A stretch of 64,000 bases of DNA from assembly GCA_022747635.1 (NCBI GenBank), contig JAKTNV010000001.1, positions 37,167,351 to 37,231,350 of the forward strand, read 5' to 3'. The stretch comes from Hetaerina americana (taxonomy: Eukaryota; Arthropoda; Insecta; Odonata; Calopterygidae). Positions within the stretch are counted from its first letter, which is position 1, and each line of letters begins with the position of its first letter. Position numbers and translations under genes: made by a program. Of this stretch, positions 1-12,689 are shown piece after piece. The notes under the pieces are model-generated. The model saw nothing but the letters and a program-made list of their open reading frames with translations, was not told where the DNA came from and ran no database searches.

Positions 1-2646
1 GATTCCGTGGGGCGGAACGGAGCGGGAGGAACTTAATTACTCTCTTTCTCTCTTCGGAGGACGACGCTCTCGATCGATATGCACACCAAGAAACTCGCAT
101 CCGTAAGCCTTCAGGCTTAATGTGCGCTACGTGCCTGTATAATTTCCGGCTTCGACAAAGAACTTCCGCTCCAAAATTAGTCTCACTAAACTTTCGATGG
201 AATGCTCTTCTTTTGTAATAATATACTACAATGGAGCGCGGAGTCAAACCACTGGTTTCGGTCTTCTCTCCCAAGGGATCGTCTGAGGAGGATGGCGGTG
301 CTGCGATATTTTTCCGCTGATTTATCCCACCGCGTTGGACACTGGAACGTCATCATTACATGGCGCCCAAGGTAATGGAATTTAAGAAAGAGACGCGATG
401 CCTTTATAAAGTTAGCTCATGTGATGATAGTTCATATTTTCATGCAAGGAGGTAAATGGAAGAGCAGGCATGAGAATCCTACTGCGGAAGCCTGCCGTAA
501 TAACAGCGAAGAGCCTTCTGAAATGCAAAGAAGTGAGCGTCGACAAAATGGTCAATGTAAAAACGAAATGGATTTACTCTAGTAGTGAAAATTTTACACG
601 CGGACAAGAGACAATGAGATGATGAGAGTTGGAACATGAGTATTTTGATATCTCTGAGGTAATAAAAGACGTAATAGGAGAAGAAAATATCCTGGAAGGC
701 AAAATTCGAACAAATCAAAGAAGGTAAAAATACGAACTAGGCCTCAAGAGTATCAAATGAAATGGGGTAAAGTAATACTGGGGTTCTGTGCAAGATAGAA
801 TTAGGGGCAGAAAACCATTGAAGGAAACGCTACAGCACAGCAATGCCAGATACAAAAAAATACCGACCAGATTGCCCATAGAATTTACATGTACTTATTT
901 AGGCGCATTCCACCACAAAGTTCGTTGGCACTAAATAGGACGCTTCGAAGGAGAAGTAGACGTAAAGCTATTTGGATTTCGTTTTCATTAAGGTCGTAAA
1001 TTTCGAGGAAAAAAGCAATGAGCAACCTAAAATGATTCTGAATTGAATACAAAGATTATGGAGGAGAATGCTTTTCCGTGGGAAAACGGGTGTCCGTGGG
1101 AAAGTAATACAATGGTATTGAGAACAAATTATATTAGTGCCTAAGGTACTTCAAATACGAAACCCTAATGCATTTATACTTGATTCATTGAAAGAATGCT
1201 TCCCTTCTTCATTGGCATTGTGATGATACTATCTCTGCCACCCGTTCTTATTCCGACGAAGGATAATACTATGATGTAAATCCAATACCATCCGTATCGC
1301 TAGGTATGCAGAGTATTTTTTTCGCATCAGATCAGCTCATTTTAGACCGCATATTTATTCTTGCCAAGTGTGGGCAGACGAAAGGGAGGATGCAACCAGA
1401 AAACGTCGTTGCACAGCCACGAAACCTCTATTTATTCCTGAACCACGATCTTCTATTTCTATCAAACGTCTTCGCGTCATTTGCGAAAAATCAGATTTCG
1501 TTGCAAAAACAATGGTTCTCAAATTGATAGCGACCCGAGAAAAGAAATTGTGAGCACTGAACGCCCGGCCAGCGGGACTCCGGTGGACGTGCGTTCGCAT
1601 TTTTTTCGCCAGCCAACCTCACTTTCAAAGGGCGAACGGAAATAATTACAGCAAATCACACCAAGAGTGTATCTAATAACTTCAGTGTACGTCATGTCCG
1701 AGAGTGACTGACGATGATGCTAGTATAGGTTGCAGACTCTCAGTCAAAACCATGGCGGATTAGGTTGGAGATTTTGGCCCACTGCAAAGAACCTCGAGAA
1801 AAAACTGTAAATTCATTTCATTGTTGCCAAGATTTGCACCAATTAGGGATTGATTTGTTCAATGAAAAGTAATGAGAAAAATACAAATTTTCGTGGCAAA
1901 TTTTTCTTGTATCATATAATATGGAATGAATGAACTAGGAATAAGGGATTTAAATTAAAATTTGGCTAAAGGATTAAAGTTTCATATTCCTTTGAAATTT
2001 AGATTTACAAAATTTGAGAAAGTCCTCAGAAAGCGCAATTTTTGACGGTTTCATCGGCTTTTAGTTTATGGCTATCGTAGCTCCAGTATTTGCCGTCCAC
2101 CTATTTTCCCGCTTTATTACGATGAACTCAAGCTTTAAATACGTACATTAAATCATAAGCTGGCGCAAAAAGGAGTTCTATATCGCCTGCGACAACCTTC
2201 TGGTATTTTTTTTATTCATGATCAATAGTTTTAGAATTTAAATAATTGCGAATGGTAATAACGTGTGCAACTCCATTGGCGATTATAACCTAAATTACCA
2301 GCTAATTAAGACACCTTAAATTATGGTTGGAGGTGAAAAGGCTATTTTCAGAAGATTTAGTGATGCGTCTAAAACCAAAATATTATATTAGAGATAAACT
2401 CACAAGGTTTTCTTTTGAGATAGATGTTTACCTACTCCTGTATTCCATTGCATATAACCAATTCCCCTTGCATACACCAAGCACCAGTTAACTCGCAGTA
2501 TAAATAACGGATCGCCTTTCACATTACATTTTTACCACCGACGGAAAAAGAAAAACAATTAATTACTTAATCCTTTTTCACATAACAAATTAATGTATGA
2601 CGAAATGAATCTGTTATCGGGCCATCGATGTAAGCATTATTATTTT
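1..2646. other. No gene recognised
   Basis: AT-rich DNA with short, unconvincing reading frames on both strands. I see no protein motif, no exon bounded by matching splice sites, and no RNA gene. At 1070-1105 there is a small direct repeat built on the words ttttccgtggga and tccgtgggaaa. The first 300 bases are somewhat more GC-rich but carry no recognisable signal. Confidence 0.5.
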
Positions 2647-2715
2647 GTTCAAAGTCCGATGTAAATGTCAATGCGCTGTTTTCGGACTAATGCAAAATAA
2701 GTAAATAAATAAATT
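2647..2715 (+). repeat. 5'-truncated tRNA-SINE tail (family B)
   Basis: This fragment matches the 3' end of the full SINE at 53656-53848. Both share the words ctgttttcggactaat (tgttgttttcggactaat in the other copy), followed by an A-rich tail of aaataaataaat repeats. The tRNA-like head is absent here, as expected for 5'-truncated retroposition or decay. The two copies differ at several positions, so this one is old. Confidence 0.6.
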
Positions 2716-2989
2716 ATTGCTGCAGGCCAATATCTGTTCATTTTATGGAATAAACAGTGGATAATTAAAAAAGGGAGACGCAACTCAATTAAATTTGAGG
2801 ACCGGCAACGGGACAGAAAGGCCTAAGTATCGCAATTCGCATTCCGCCGGAGGTGGCAATTGACATTTATTTTATCCCCTTGCGTGGGGGCAATTTAACG
2901 TGGAAGAGCTTACAAGTTAATACTTCCCCAACCCTTCTCTCCCTCTCTCTTCCTGATCACGTAATGAAGCGCTCGCTTCAACGCTGGTC

Positions 2990-3330
2990 ACGGCCGCCTC
3001 CTTCATCGTCGCCCTACACGGGGTAGGTCGAGTGACGCGCGTGGCCGTTGAGCGGGGGAGTGGGGCGGTCGTGGACGACAGCCAAACCGACTCGATATGC
3101 GGGCGGGTTGGCACCTTCGCCGTGGATTTTTACGTGTCCAGCACTCACCTTCACCCCACCACCACTCACACCCTTCCCCGTCGAACAAAGGACACCTTCC
3201 GACGCGAGGTGGAGACGAGGATTTCACCGCCCCCCCCCCGCCCCCCGCAATCCCACCCCCTTCTCAACGGAGCTTGTGTGAAGAAGGCACGGACCACGCG
3301 ACGGGAATGCCTGAAGAGGCAAGTGGCTTT
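2990..3330. other. GC-rich island, no gene assigned
   Basis: This short GC-rich, CpG-containing block includes C-runs near 3229-3246. Overlapping frames on both strands stay open here because GC-rich DNA has few stop codons. None shows a domain, a signal peptide or consistent coding character. It could be a promoter-proximal island or an unrecognised exon, but nothing decides this. Confidence 0.35.
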
Positions 3331-4796
3331 ATCCTCTGGACGATCAAGCACATGCTCCCCCGAATGTTTATCCCGGATCAAACAGGAACAATAGAATGTG
3401 TGGGCGATTATGATATGGGCTTCACCGGAGAAGGAAATGTCTTCTGGCGAATTTATCGACGATTCACTCTCCGGCACGATTTCGCGGCGACGAAGTTAAG
3501 ATCGAGTCCAACATATCGATGAAATCGCGACGCGGGTAAACTGTCAGCCGTTCTCTTCTCTCTCAACGCTGACCGATGAAGTTGATTCCGGTAACTGAGT
3601 TGAGACGAACCGATGCTTCATGTATCAACACCTGCGTTATCTTTGGGTGCATAAAATATATATTGAGCATCTTAGGCAGGACCTTCCAGGATCGAAAGAG
3701 TTTAAGAAGTCTATAGTTTTTCTTTTCATGGTGGAAAATGTTATCTCTGAAATAGCCAATCGATAATCTACGAATGAAATAACCCATAGGATTCTGAGAA
3801 TTCCGCAACAGTACCTATGAGATATATTATATACTTACGACACATATTATTATTAAAAATAAATCTGTGGGACGGAGATATCAAATCTGAAATAATAATA
3901 TTTGAGCAATGATACATTCCGAAAGGCATCATCTATTAAAGAGAAATATTTCACCACGAAAAAAGAAATGAGATTTATTTAATTACGAGGAAGCACATTT
4001 TTTCTATTTCTATTTTGAATACGGGCGTGGGAAAATGCAACCCAGGCTAGGTATTCGCAAAGTGGAGATATTACTTAAACAACTCTGAAACACCTCATAT
4101 TTATCAAATTGTGATTAGAAATTTAATTTTTGTAGTTACATACAAATATTTCGCAAAAATACCTTTTTTTAAGAAATATTTTCGTTTGCATCAACCGAAC
4201 GATATCTAAATAAATATATTAGCAGTACATGTTTTTTTTATAAAATTCGTGATCACTTTATTAATTCCGTAAAAGCTGCATGACAGTCAAATATGAAGTA
4301 AATACCCTCGAAAATGTTTCGATTGCTTTGATCCATTCACACGCCAAGAAAAGTATGAATACCACTCCTGTTTCTAAATCATGGTCGAGAACAAAGAAAA
4401 ATATTTATCATCGCTTATTGACTATACATGCAAAGAAGATATTTTCAAATGAAACCGGTTAAATTTGAATAAGCTAGTAATAAGTGTTGGAATTTCAAAA
4501 TCCATAACTAAAGAGACATTTGCGGATTGAGAATTTTTCAAATGTGCCTAAAAACTAAATAAATTGGCATTTGCTGGGCTCATGTGCCAAGGAAGGTAAA
4601 TATGGGCCAATATGGAATATTAAATGTCTCCACTCCAATGTATTTAAATATATCGGATTACGTATTGTATATTTTCAATATATTACATTCAATATATAGA
4701 GCAACAGAAATTAATTGGCTTGTCCATGACTTAAGTTTCGCTTACATGGGATAATATGACAGGCTGAAAATCAGCGGAGTTATTTCAACTCTGGAG
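3331..4796. other. No gene recognised
   Basis: AT-rich sequence with short random frames. I searched it for a further exon of the minus-strand gene whose signal-peptide exon lies at 5051-5129 and found none I could support. Confidence 0.45.
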
Positions 4797-4832
4797 TATA
4801 AAAGATATTTGTAAACGTAAATATTGTCATTC
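4797..4832 (+). promoter_or_regulatory. Possible TATA/initiator core promoter
   Basis: A TATAAAAG box at 4797-4804 is followed by TCATTC at 4827-4832, which fits the arthropod initiator consensus TCAKTY. The first T of the TATA box lies 32 bases before the initiator A (4829), within the usual range. No first exon with a convincing start codon and donor follows, so this may be a chance match in AT-rich DNA. Confidence 0.25.
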
Positions 4833-5050
4833 TCAACACTTCAAAGGTCTATATGATGAGCTTGGAAAGCTAGCCATAAAATATTCACCAATTTTCCAAG
4901 CACAGCATCAAAGACCTGTCTTCTTCGGTCTTCGGAAGAAATTCCTTCCTACGATAGGATTATGCGACCAAAGACTGCCGTGACCAGATGGCGAAATTTG
5001 ATAGGTACCTAAAGATGCATTCCAGGAAAAAATAAATGGAATTTACTCAC

Positions 5051-5129
5051 GTTCATCGGATATTCCTTAATTCCTTGCGAAGACACGCCGACAGCTGCAC
5101 AAAGGAGAGCGATGGCAAAGAAGGAGTGC
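5051..5129 (-). CDS. Internal exon encoding a signal peptide of an unidentified secreted protein
   Basis: On the minus strand this 79-bp exon is bounded by a strong acceptor (pyrimidine-rich tctgtttccccccgcag, ending at 5130) and a consensus donor (gtgagt, from 5050 downward). Read with one leading base completing a split codon, it encodes 26 residues. A hydrophobic core, FFAIALLCAAVGV, is followed by small residues SSQ and then GIKEYPMN, the classic layout of a signal peptide with a cleavage site near SSQ. The exon ends on a complete codon (phase 0). The leading G would fit an upstream exon holding the start codon and little else, as in many insect secreted and cuticle protein genes. Neither that exon nor the mature-protein exons were found, so the introns must be long or the gene broken. 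The protein family is not identifiable from this exon alone. Confidence 0.62.
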
Positions 5130-5939
5130 CTGCGGGGGGAAACAGAATATCGTTAATATTTATACAATAAATATGCTTAAAATCGAAACCGGAATAAACC
5201 AACATATTTTCTTAAGTGCCCCAGGTACTTCGGCTTACGCCGCCGGCTGGTCCCGACACCAATTTTTTCGTTTATAATGTTTTCCTGGTCACAACCAGAT
5301 GCACTTTCTCATATGGTAGTGCCATATGGGCAAATGGGATCCTCAGCAGGTCTTCACACTGCCGCAGACGCCGCAAATGGGAGCACATCATTCGTTCCCG
5401 TCAAGGGATTCGATTTTGTGACCATCGAGTGAGACGGCATGAGCGCAGCACAAGTCCAATAAAAATAACCGTCAGTGGAATATAATTCGTCATCCAGTGA
5501 AATGGAAACCAGTGATGAGCATTGTAACAGATATATTTTCATGGCGACTCTGTTCAAGGGAAAACTGCATAGAATTATAAATTGACTTATAGCTGTGAGA
5601 AACGAGCTCCTGGTCGGATTATTTGTACAAGGCAAAGTCTAGTCGGAACGGGAAACGGCAAAAAAATTCTTAAGTCTAATTTCAGGTTATGAAACACGAC
5701 AACAAGCAGTTCACAAAAGATATGGCGTATAAATAAATATGATGGGTTCCAACTCCCTGTATAAATAAAAGCTCTCCGAGAAGGTTTTGTGCACGGCGTC
5801 CCTCGGGAAACCCGTATCGCATCTCGAAATCAAATCGCCTAAGATGGAATTTCGCATCCATCCCCTCACGAGAACGATAATGGTATTTATTTATTTTAAT
5901 ACGATGGTAATAGCGTGTGCATCCCACCCATGTCGTGTT
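5130..5939. other. No gene recognised (possible intron of the minus-strand gene)
   Basis: AT-rich to neutral sequence with short frames only. If the exon at 5051-5129 is real, this stretch lies in its upstream intron. No ATG-bearing first exon with a matching donor is evident. Confidence 0.35.
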
Positions 5940-6620
5940 TTCCTACCTGAGGAGCCCACGGGTAGGAAGGCGCCGCGGTAAGGTCCCACTTAAGTGCCCC
6001 ACCCGCGCCTTTAAACTACCCTCCCCCCCACCCATTCCACTTCCATTTCGTGCGAGGACCCCGCGGAAGCGTAAAACGGTCGCCGGGGACCGCCTTGCCG
6101 TCGACGAGATGAGTAGGGCCGATAAGGGCGGGGTTATTTGTGTCCCTACCCCCCGTCCCCCCGATCCGACGGGCACGGAAGGAGATCACGACCCCTCTGG
6201 CGGTTTCCCCACCCTTTCCGCCCGACTCGGCGGCGGAGAGCCCTTACGAGGAGCGACTGACTACCTGGCGGGCCTCTCCGCTCCCTCCCCCTGAATTATT
6301 CTCCACGGAAGCCCTTGGTTAGAGACGGGAAGCCTCGATCCTCCCCGAAACGATGTTTTCCTCGAGAACGGGTTACGCCTCTCGCGAAAGAATGTTCCCT
6401 GCCCGTCGTCTACTCCCAACACCCCCCACACCGCCACCACCACCGCCCACGCTCACCTTCCTCCCATCCTCCAAGTCCTCCCTCCCCTCCGATCTCGCCA
6501 CCGCCTCGCGCTTCTTGGTGCGTCGAAGCCTCCTCAATAATAATTCCCCCAGCTTGGGCGCGCTTCGACCCTCCCCGAACCTCACAATTGCCGCCGCGAA
6601 TCTGATCCCGCCCCATTACT
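5940..6620. other. GC-rich island with C-rich + strand
   Basis: A strongly GC-rich, CpG-rich block with many cccc and ccacc tracts on the + strand. Several frames of 60-135 codons are open on both strands at once, which points to base composition rather than coding. No domain, splice pair or repeat identity is visible. It could be a CpG-island-like promoter region. Confidence 0.4.
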
Positions 6621-8399
6621 ACTGGCTTCCCTCTCGCATCCGCGGAGCCGATGCGATTCCGGATTTTCGAAAGGCGTCGCGTAGTTTATTTCAAATTTAC
6701 AAGGACCCCAAGATTGGGGATAGTACGACGTTCGTCTTGCAATGCCTTTGGCACCCTTAGAGTAGCGGCGCCGTGTTCGCTGAGACTGGATTTGAAAAAA
6801 TCAGGACAAAATGGACACTCATTTCAAGTGAATTATTATGATTCAAAACTGGCTTCAGAAATTTACCTCGTTTTAAAAGTAAGCTTAACAAATGTAATCA
6901 AGGAAGTGAGCAACGCCACTCGAATTTTGAAAAAGCTTTGAGAGAATCAGTCTCGTAAGGCTTATTTAAACAGGGATATAGGATCATTTCAGGCTAAATA
7001 TATATTTAAATCAGATATGTTAATCACTTAATGTAGTCATTACAAAATATTAACCACATAATTTATCATCAGTTATATTTTTTTATTACAGAAGACGATG
7101 ATGAAGCGATATGAGAAGGAAATGGTTCTAGAAGTTTCCTGACATAATCGTATACAAGACGTCCTATGCAAGATTCTCTCTTCTAGCTACGCATTCCACA
7201 AATGAAAAATAAAACTAAGGTAAATATCGGGCTACGTAAATTCAATGATAGATTCTTAAGAAATAATCTGGATACGGGATCATTATCAATAATCATACGG
7301 GATCTTTCGCACGTAATTTTTTACTCCCAACGAAAGTTTCCACCCGAACCACATAATGCTAACACTAACAAATTTCATCCTTCTGAAGGCATCGCTTGTA
7401 GTCTCAAAGCTCCTTCAGGTAACATGTGAGTGACAGTAGCGAACGTAGTAAATGATTTACTTTGAGAGCGAACGACCTTGATGGTTGCAACGTGACAGCA
7501 ATCCGATATTTTCACACCGAAAAAAATATCAACCAATGATGCTGGCATAAAGGCCTCCATCGCCGTCAGAGGAAGTGCTTTTTGCGGAGGGTCTGTGAAA
7601 TACTTGGCTTTTTGCCCACAACCTACTGCGTGAGTGATTAATTTTTACTGCACTGCATCGCGCTCACCTCAACGAATTCTTTGCGAGAAAAACGTAGAGT
7701 TTCCGACTTCATAATCTCACACAGTGTGACACGAACTTTAACTGCACGGGGAGGAAGGAGAAAATCAAAATGAAAGCACTCTAACGACTCGGATTTGCAA
7801 TTGAAAATCCAATATTCAATAAAATTCGTCCGAAGTGATTTAACACTCAATAGCAGATAGAAATACAATTATCTGCGAAGACAAAAATGCAATGCATGGG
7901 AGAATGCTTGAGAAAAAATTAATATATTTCATTATAAGCACGTGTGTGTATCGGACGAGTGGACAGAGCGCTTGACCGCCAACATTTGAATAGCCGTGCG
8001 ATTTTCTGAGCAATATCCCCAACAAAACAGAGACGGCACAGTGAAAGAAAATGACCCCCCCCCCCTTAAATTTAATACACAACACACCGTAGGGCTCAGC
8101 ACTCCGTCAGCTCCGTCGAAGCATTTCAAACTTTTGATACAGCTGTTTGTCTCAGTAACATTTCTTTTTTTATTTAAACAATCCTTATCTTTAATTTTAC
8201 CACACGGTAGCATTGGTCATGTCTGATTGCTCTCACCGCCGATTGTCATCCCCATCAAAATCCCACGGGGCACGAGGGGAGAGGAGATAAATGTTCATAA
8301 CCTTGGGTCATTATGTGGGGGAAGGGGTAAAGCAATGTTTGGAGAGAAGGACCTCTCCTCCAAAATGTAATCACCAAACCTCAGGCTCAGCGTTGGAAG
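6621..8399. other. No gene recognised
   Basis: AT-rich sequence with short frames and a C-run at 8054-8064. I see no exon with paired splice sites, no RNA gene and no recognisable repeat. Confidence 0.45.
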
Positions 8400-8690
8400 T
8401 AATACGTGCATGCACGGGAAGGGCTCCCCTCTACATCTGGAGACAATTGCACATGGGGGGAGGCGAATCGTGTGCGTTTGATCCAAAAAGGAGAGGGAGA
8501 CGAAACAGAAGATCGGAGCTTATAGTCCCTCCCTTTCCTCTTCCACTCTGCGGTCCTCCTTCGTCCCAAATCTTCCACGATACACTCGCCACTGGAATCT
8601 GGACGAAAGAGCAATTACGCCCCCCAGCGGCCGTCGTTAAATTGCCATCATCGCTTCGAAATCTCGACGGCGAACGGAGTTTTCGAGGGC
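8400..8690. other. Moderately GC-rich block
   Basis: A GC-enriched stretch with overlapping short frames on both strands. None carries a recognisable motif. The composition resembles the other islands on this side of the retroelement. Confidence 0.25.
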
Positions 8691-11009
8691 GCCAATTACG
8701 TGATTTACATTTAATAAGCTCAAAAATATAATGGCACACGTTATCCGGCTCGTCACTGCCTTCTTATTCAATTTGCCGCCATTCCCTCCTCCGCATCAAG
8801 CAATCGTATGTGACCATTAGCGTCCTGGAACAAGTGTCGTGGCCGGTCACTCCCTGCTGTCACACGCTGGTAAACGATCCTAAACGCGAAGATTATTGGG
8901 TAAGCGAACCAGAGGTCATTTTCATGAATTGTTCCCATGAGTGGACGACCGAGCCACGCAAAATGATTCTTTAATCTTTTTAAGGCGGGATCATTCTGGA
9001 TAGAATAGCCGTTAATGCCATGTACCGGCTATAAAAATTTGGGCATCTTGTAATGCAAATCGCAATCTTAAAAAAGAGGGAATTTTCAGCAAATCATTAT
9101 AACCTTGCATACGTAATTTGGCTATTTTTTCTTAATCATTGCAACTTAAACCATTGGAAATATTTTAAAACGATTATTCGACGCTTATCACCGTTGCTAA
9201 AATAATGACTACCTTACCTGAAATGAAAGTTATTTTTTCCCAATTATGCAAATTACATATCGGGCAATTTATTTCAAAATTGCTACTAAAAACAAAACTC
9301 AAGCCTTGCACAACACTGACGAATCTCAAAATATCCTAGCAGTTGATGTGGAATTACCCTCAATTACTTTAAGAGCTTAATAATGCAATAAGTTTTGTAA
9401 TGAGGACAAAATATGTACTTACCGCCGACTGATTTACTTAAATACTTAAAAATTAATTTTAATTCCTAAAAATATAATTTCGAGTGTCCTTGATCACAGT
9501 ACCTATGGAAATTTCACTTTGCAATAATTTGTTCACATTCAAAAATGGTACGTAAAAGTTATTGTGTACAAAATCTCACCCAGAGCACGAATTTATCGCC
9601 AAACCAGTTGCCTGAGAAGATAAGCTCATCATATTTGGAAAAAAATGCCGTACATTATGACTTGTACTAAAAATATAGAATTTTGAAAAGTTCTCGATGA
9701 CCTTTAACCCCTAACATACCACCGAAAGCTTCATCTTATAACCAGGTTCACCTTCTAAATGATTCCTTTACTGACCAATATTCTTAATCAAATATTTCCC
9801 GAATTTCAAATTTCCTATGCAAATGAAGTAATTGTATGGAAATGCTTGTAGCATTCTCCTTCTTGCCTGGCTGCTCCAAAAAAGATACTATATATTTTCA
9901 TTAAGTTTTTATTACCCCACCTAGATTTTTTGCACAGTAAACGTTGAAAAATAATTAAGTCGTAAATGGATAAAATGTTTACCTAATTCCTAAGAATAAA
10001 TTCTATTCTTGGTTATTAGTATATTCGACAATTTTAACATGAATTTAGGACAATTAATGAAACGGGACCGGGGAACTGTTAGTCGTAAAAACCTGGAATA
10101 TACGTACTTTTGCGTTTTTTCTGTTTTTATCAAGATTTTAATTGTTAAATACCGCAACCTCGAAACGAAAGTTTTGCGCGGTTTATCTTTTGATGTAAGA
10201 AGCATTTCGAAGAATTTAAAGCTTGTATGGATATTTTTTTCACGTTATTTAGGACTTAATGACAGAGCAGTGTGTAGCGCCAGGGTCCAAAGAAAACATA
10301 CGCTAAGCCACTAGGCTACTGCTAAATAAATAAATAAATTTCACTGCTTTATTAAAGTCATTCTAGGTCTATTCCACGATAGGAAATTAATTTTGCTACA
10401 CCATAATATCTTTATTAATTTTTAATTAACTTAATCTGCAAGCAAGGTGAATTTATTTTGAGATTTTAGTATTGCCATCTTATTCTGCAATTGGGCTCAT
10501 GAGACGATTGCCGATTATTTGCAAAAAAAATAAGTAGTCTCGCCATAGCAGATGAAAAATGATCAAAATATAGCACGAAGTATTTGATAGACAACATTTA
10601 GTAGATCACTTATGCTTTTACCATCTACAAGATGCCTAGATCAAGATGTTTACTATGTTTTATGAAATTTTTCGAGTCGCAGTAATTTTAGAGCCGCGAA
10701 GTGTTGGAGATTCACTCCGTAATTGATACTGTGTATGCTCCCTTACGGTGAACATAAGTACTCCCCAAAAGGTAACATCGGATTTTCATTTGAGTTTAAT
10801 TTGAAATGTTACGCAGACCGTTGTAAAATCATCACCGCTCTAGTTTCGGATGCAATGGTACACCATCCACGATCGCTGCTCCACACTTCAGGTTCGCAAA
10901 CTCTGTGCGGAGACTCATTCCTTCCAAAGAAGATGACGGGAACAGATTAGAGTTACCCATTTCTAATATAATCCCTGTATTATATCCACATCGGCTCAAC
11001 ATGCGTTGC
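8691..11009. other. No gene recognised
   Basis: Mostly AT-rich. At 9412-9425 the minus strand carries a good donor word (gtaagtacata) directly after a tcagtc word, but no acceptor or open frame pairs with it. At 10303-10340 gccactaggctac (complement of a tRNA A-box-like word) lies beside aaataaataaat, possibly a degraded SINE end. It is too weak to call. Confidence 0.4.
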
Positions 11010-11740
11010 CCCACAGAGCCGTGTTAACGGCAGGATACACGAGCAGAGGCAAACCCCTTCAAAATGCCGGAGGATCACCCAACCAGACATTTGCGTCACA
11101 TTTCTTCACCAATTTACAGTATCAGGGTATAAAATGGGATCATTTACGACCGTTCATTTTTGAGAAAATGGGGAGAAATATAAGTCCCACACCTCACGCG
11201 GAATTTCCCGTTCAAAAATCCCCGCGATCCATTTCGGCAACGTGAGGCATCAGGCGTCCGCATATCTCGGAGATAAAGAAAAAATAAAACGACGGACGGG
11301 GAGATCCGACGAGGAATTCCATGCTAATATTTCGGAGCGTCTCCGGAAAGCGGCACCTGTCCAAAGCCCACAAAGTATGTCGGATCCTCTCCTAAGAAAG
11401 TTTCCGAGCGGCGGTGATCTTGCCGGACTTCGATCTGCACCCGCGGCGATAGATCAATCGTCCCGCCGATACCCCCGCGCCCATCACTCTTCCGCCTCTA
11501 CGCCACTTGGGGAGCGTAAACCGCGCAGCTCGGTCGCGGTGATTCCGTCCATCCGTCTCCCGGAGAGGGATCACCGCCGAGCCCAGAGGGGGGTATGATG
11601 CCCTGCCGACGCTCAGCGCGACAGCAAGGGAGGCCGCGAAGGGTAAGAAATGGACGCGGTGAGATGCAAGCTTGAGGGGAGACAGTTTCTTCCCCCCTAC
11701 CCTCACCCGTCCTGCACTGCTGGGTTTTCGTCACGTCTGA
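11010..11740. other. GC-rich island, no gene assigned
   Basis: A CpG-rich block. A 118-codon + strand frame (11242-11598) and a 104-codon - strand frame (11392-11706) overlap each other, so at least one is an artefact of low stop-codon density. Neither shows a known domain. No splice sites frame either convincingly. Confidence 0.35.
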
Positions 11741-12689
11741 TTATAACGTCCGCTCTGTGGAAGCGAGAGTGGAACTAGTCTCGTATATCGTGCGTTCATA
11801 GGAAGTATACCCCCTACCCCTTCACAAGTTTGATGGGTAGCGAGGTAAATTGAGGACTCTTGATGATGAACTATAATGAGGAGAGTTTTATTTTAGTGGT
11901 TAGGATCTGAAAGGGTATGTTCAAAAAATGACGATGGGTGCACGAGAAAATGCTCCCATTTTTTAGCAGTTTTCCGTCATTTTAAATATTTCATATCACG
12001 TTTAGGCCCAGTTTCGCCAAAACTAGAACCTGCAATCAGTAGATAAGAAGTCATTCCTCGAAGTCCATTAATTTTTGCTACGTATTTTTCTTTTATCAGT
12101 AGGTAACATACATACCTGTTGTCGTAGGTACATGCGAGACTCAAGCAGCTCGTCTATAGGAAAGGTTTGTCACGTTGCACCACTTCTTTCAAAAGTTATT
12201 AATTTATATCATGTTTCGCCGCTTTTCACTCTTAAAAAAATGTTAAGACTGAATAGCAGGAAAGTGCGTAAAATCAAGCTCCATTTTTTTAGGCCCGATT
12301 GAAAACCAAAATGGAGTGTATGACCCCATTCTTTCGTAATGTAAAATTAGATAAAGTTATCTTGGATACCATACCTATACATTTCCTGGAAGAACGCACC
12401 CTAAAAAATTGTTAAATCTTATCGGAATTACTTCGATTAATTTCTAAGAGCAACGCGGTAATACTTTGCAAGAAATGGAAAATATTGTGGAGCAGTATCT
12501 CCGTTGAACCATTTCCGATATTTTGTTTAATGTGTTTAAAACTTCAATAGTCGTGAAAAAATTCCGTTCATGCACAAAATACTCGGTTTCATATATCATA
12601 CACCGAGCCGAATATACGAAGGAAGCAATGAATCACTTGTAAATGCACCTTATTATCCATTTAAGTTCGAATAGAGAATTCAAAAATAC
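11741..12689. other. No gene recognised
   Basis: AT-rich sequence with short frames only. No repeats, RNA genes or paired splice sites were seen. Confidence 0.45.

Noticed and set aside
10303..10340. SINE end on the minus strand
   Set aside because: Only an A-box-like word and an aaata-type run are seen, with no B box and the tail at the wrong end.
11242..11598. 118-codon + strand frame in a GC-rich block
   Set aside because: An opposite-strand frame of similar length overlaps it, and neither shows a motif.
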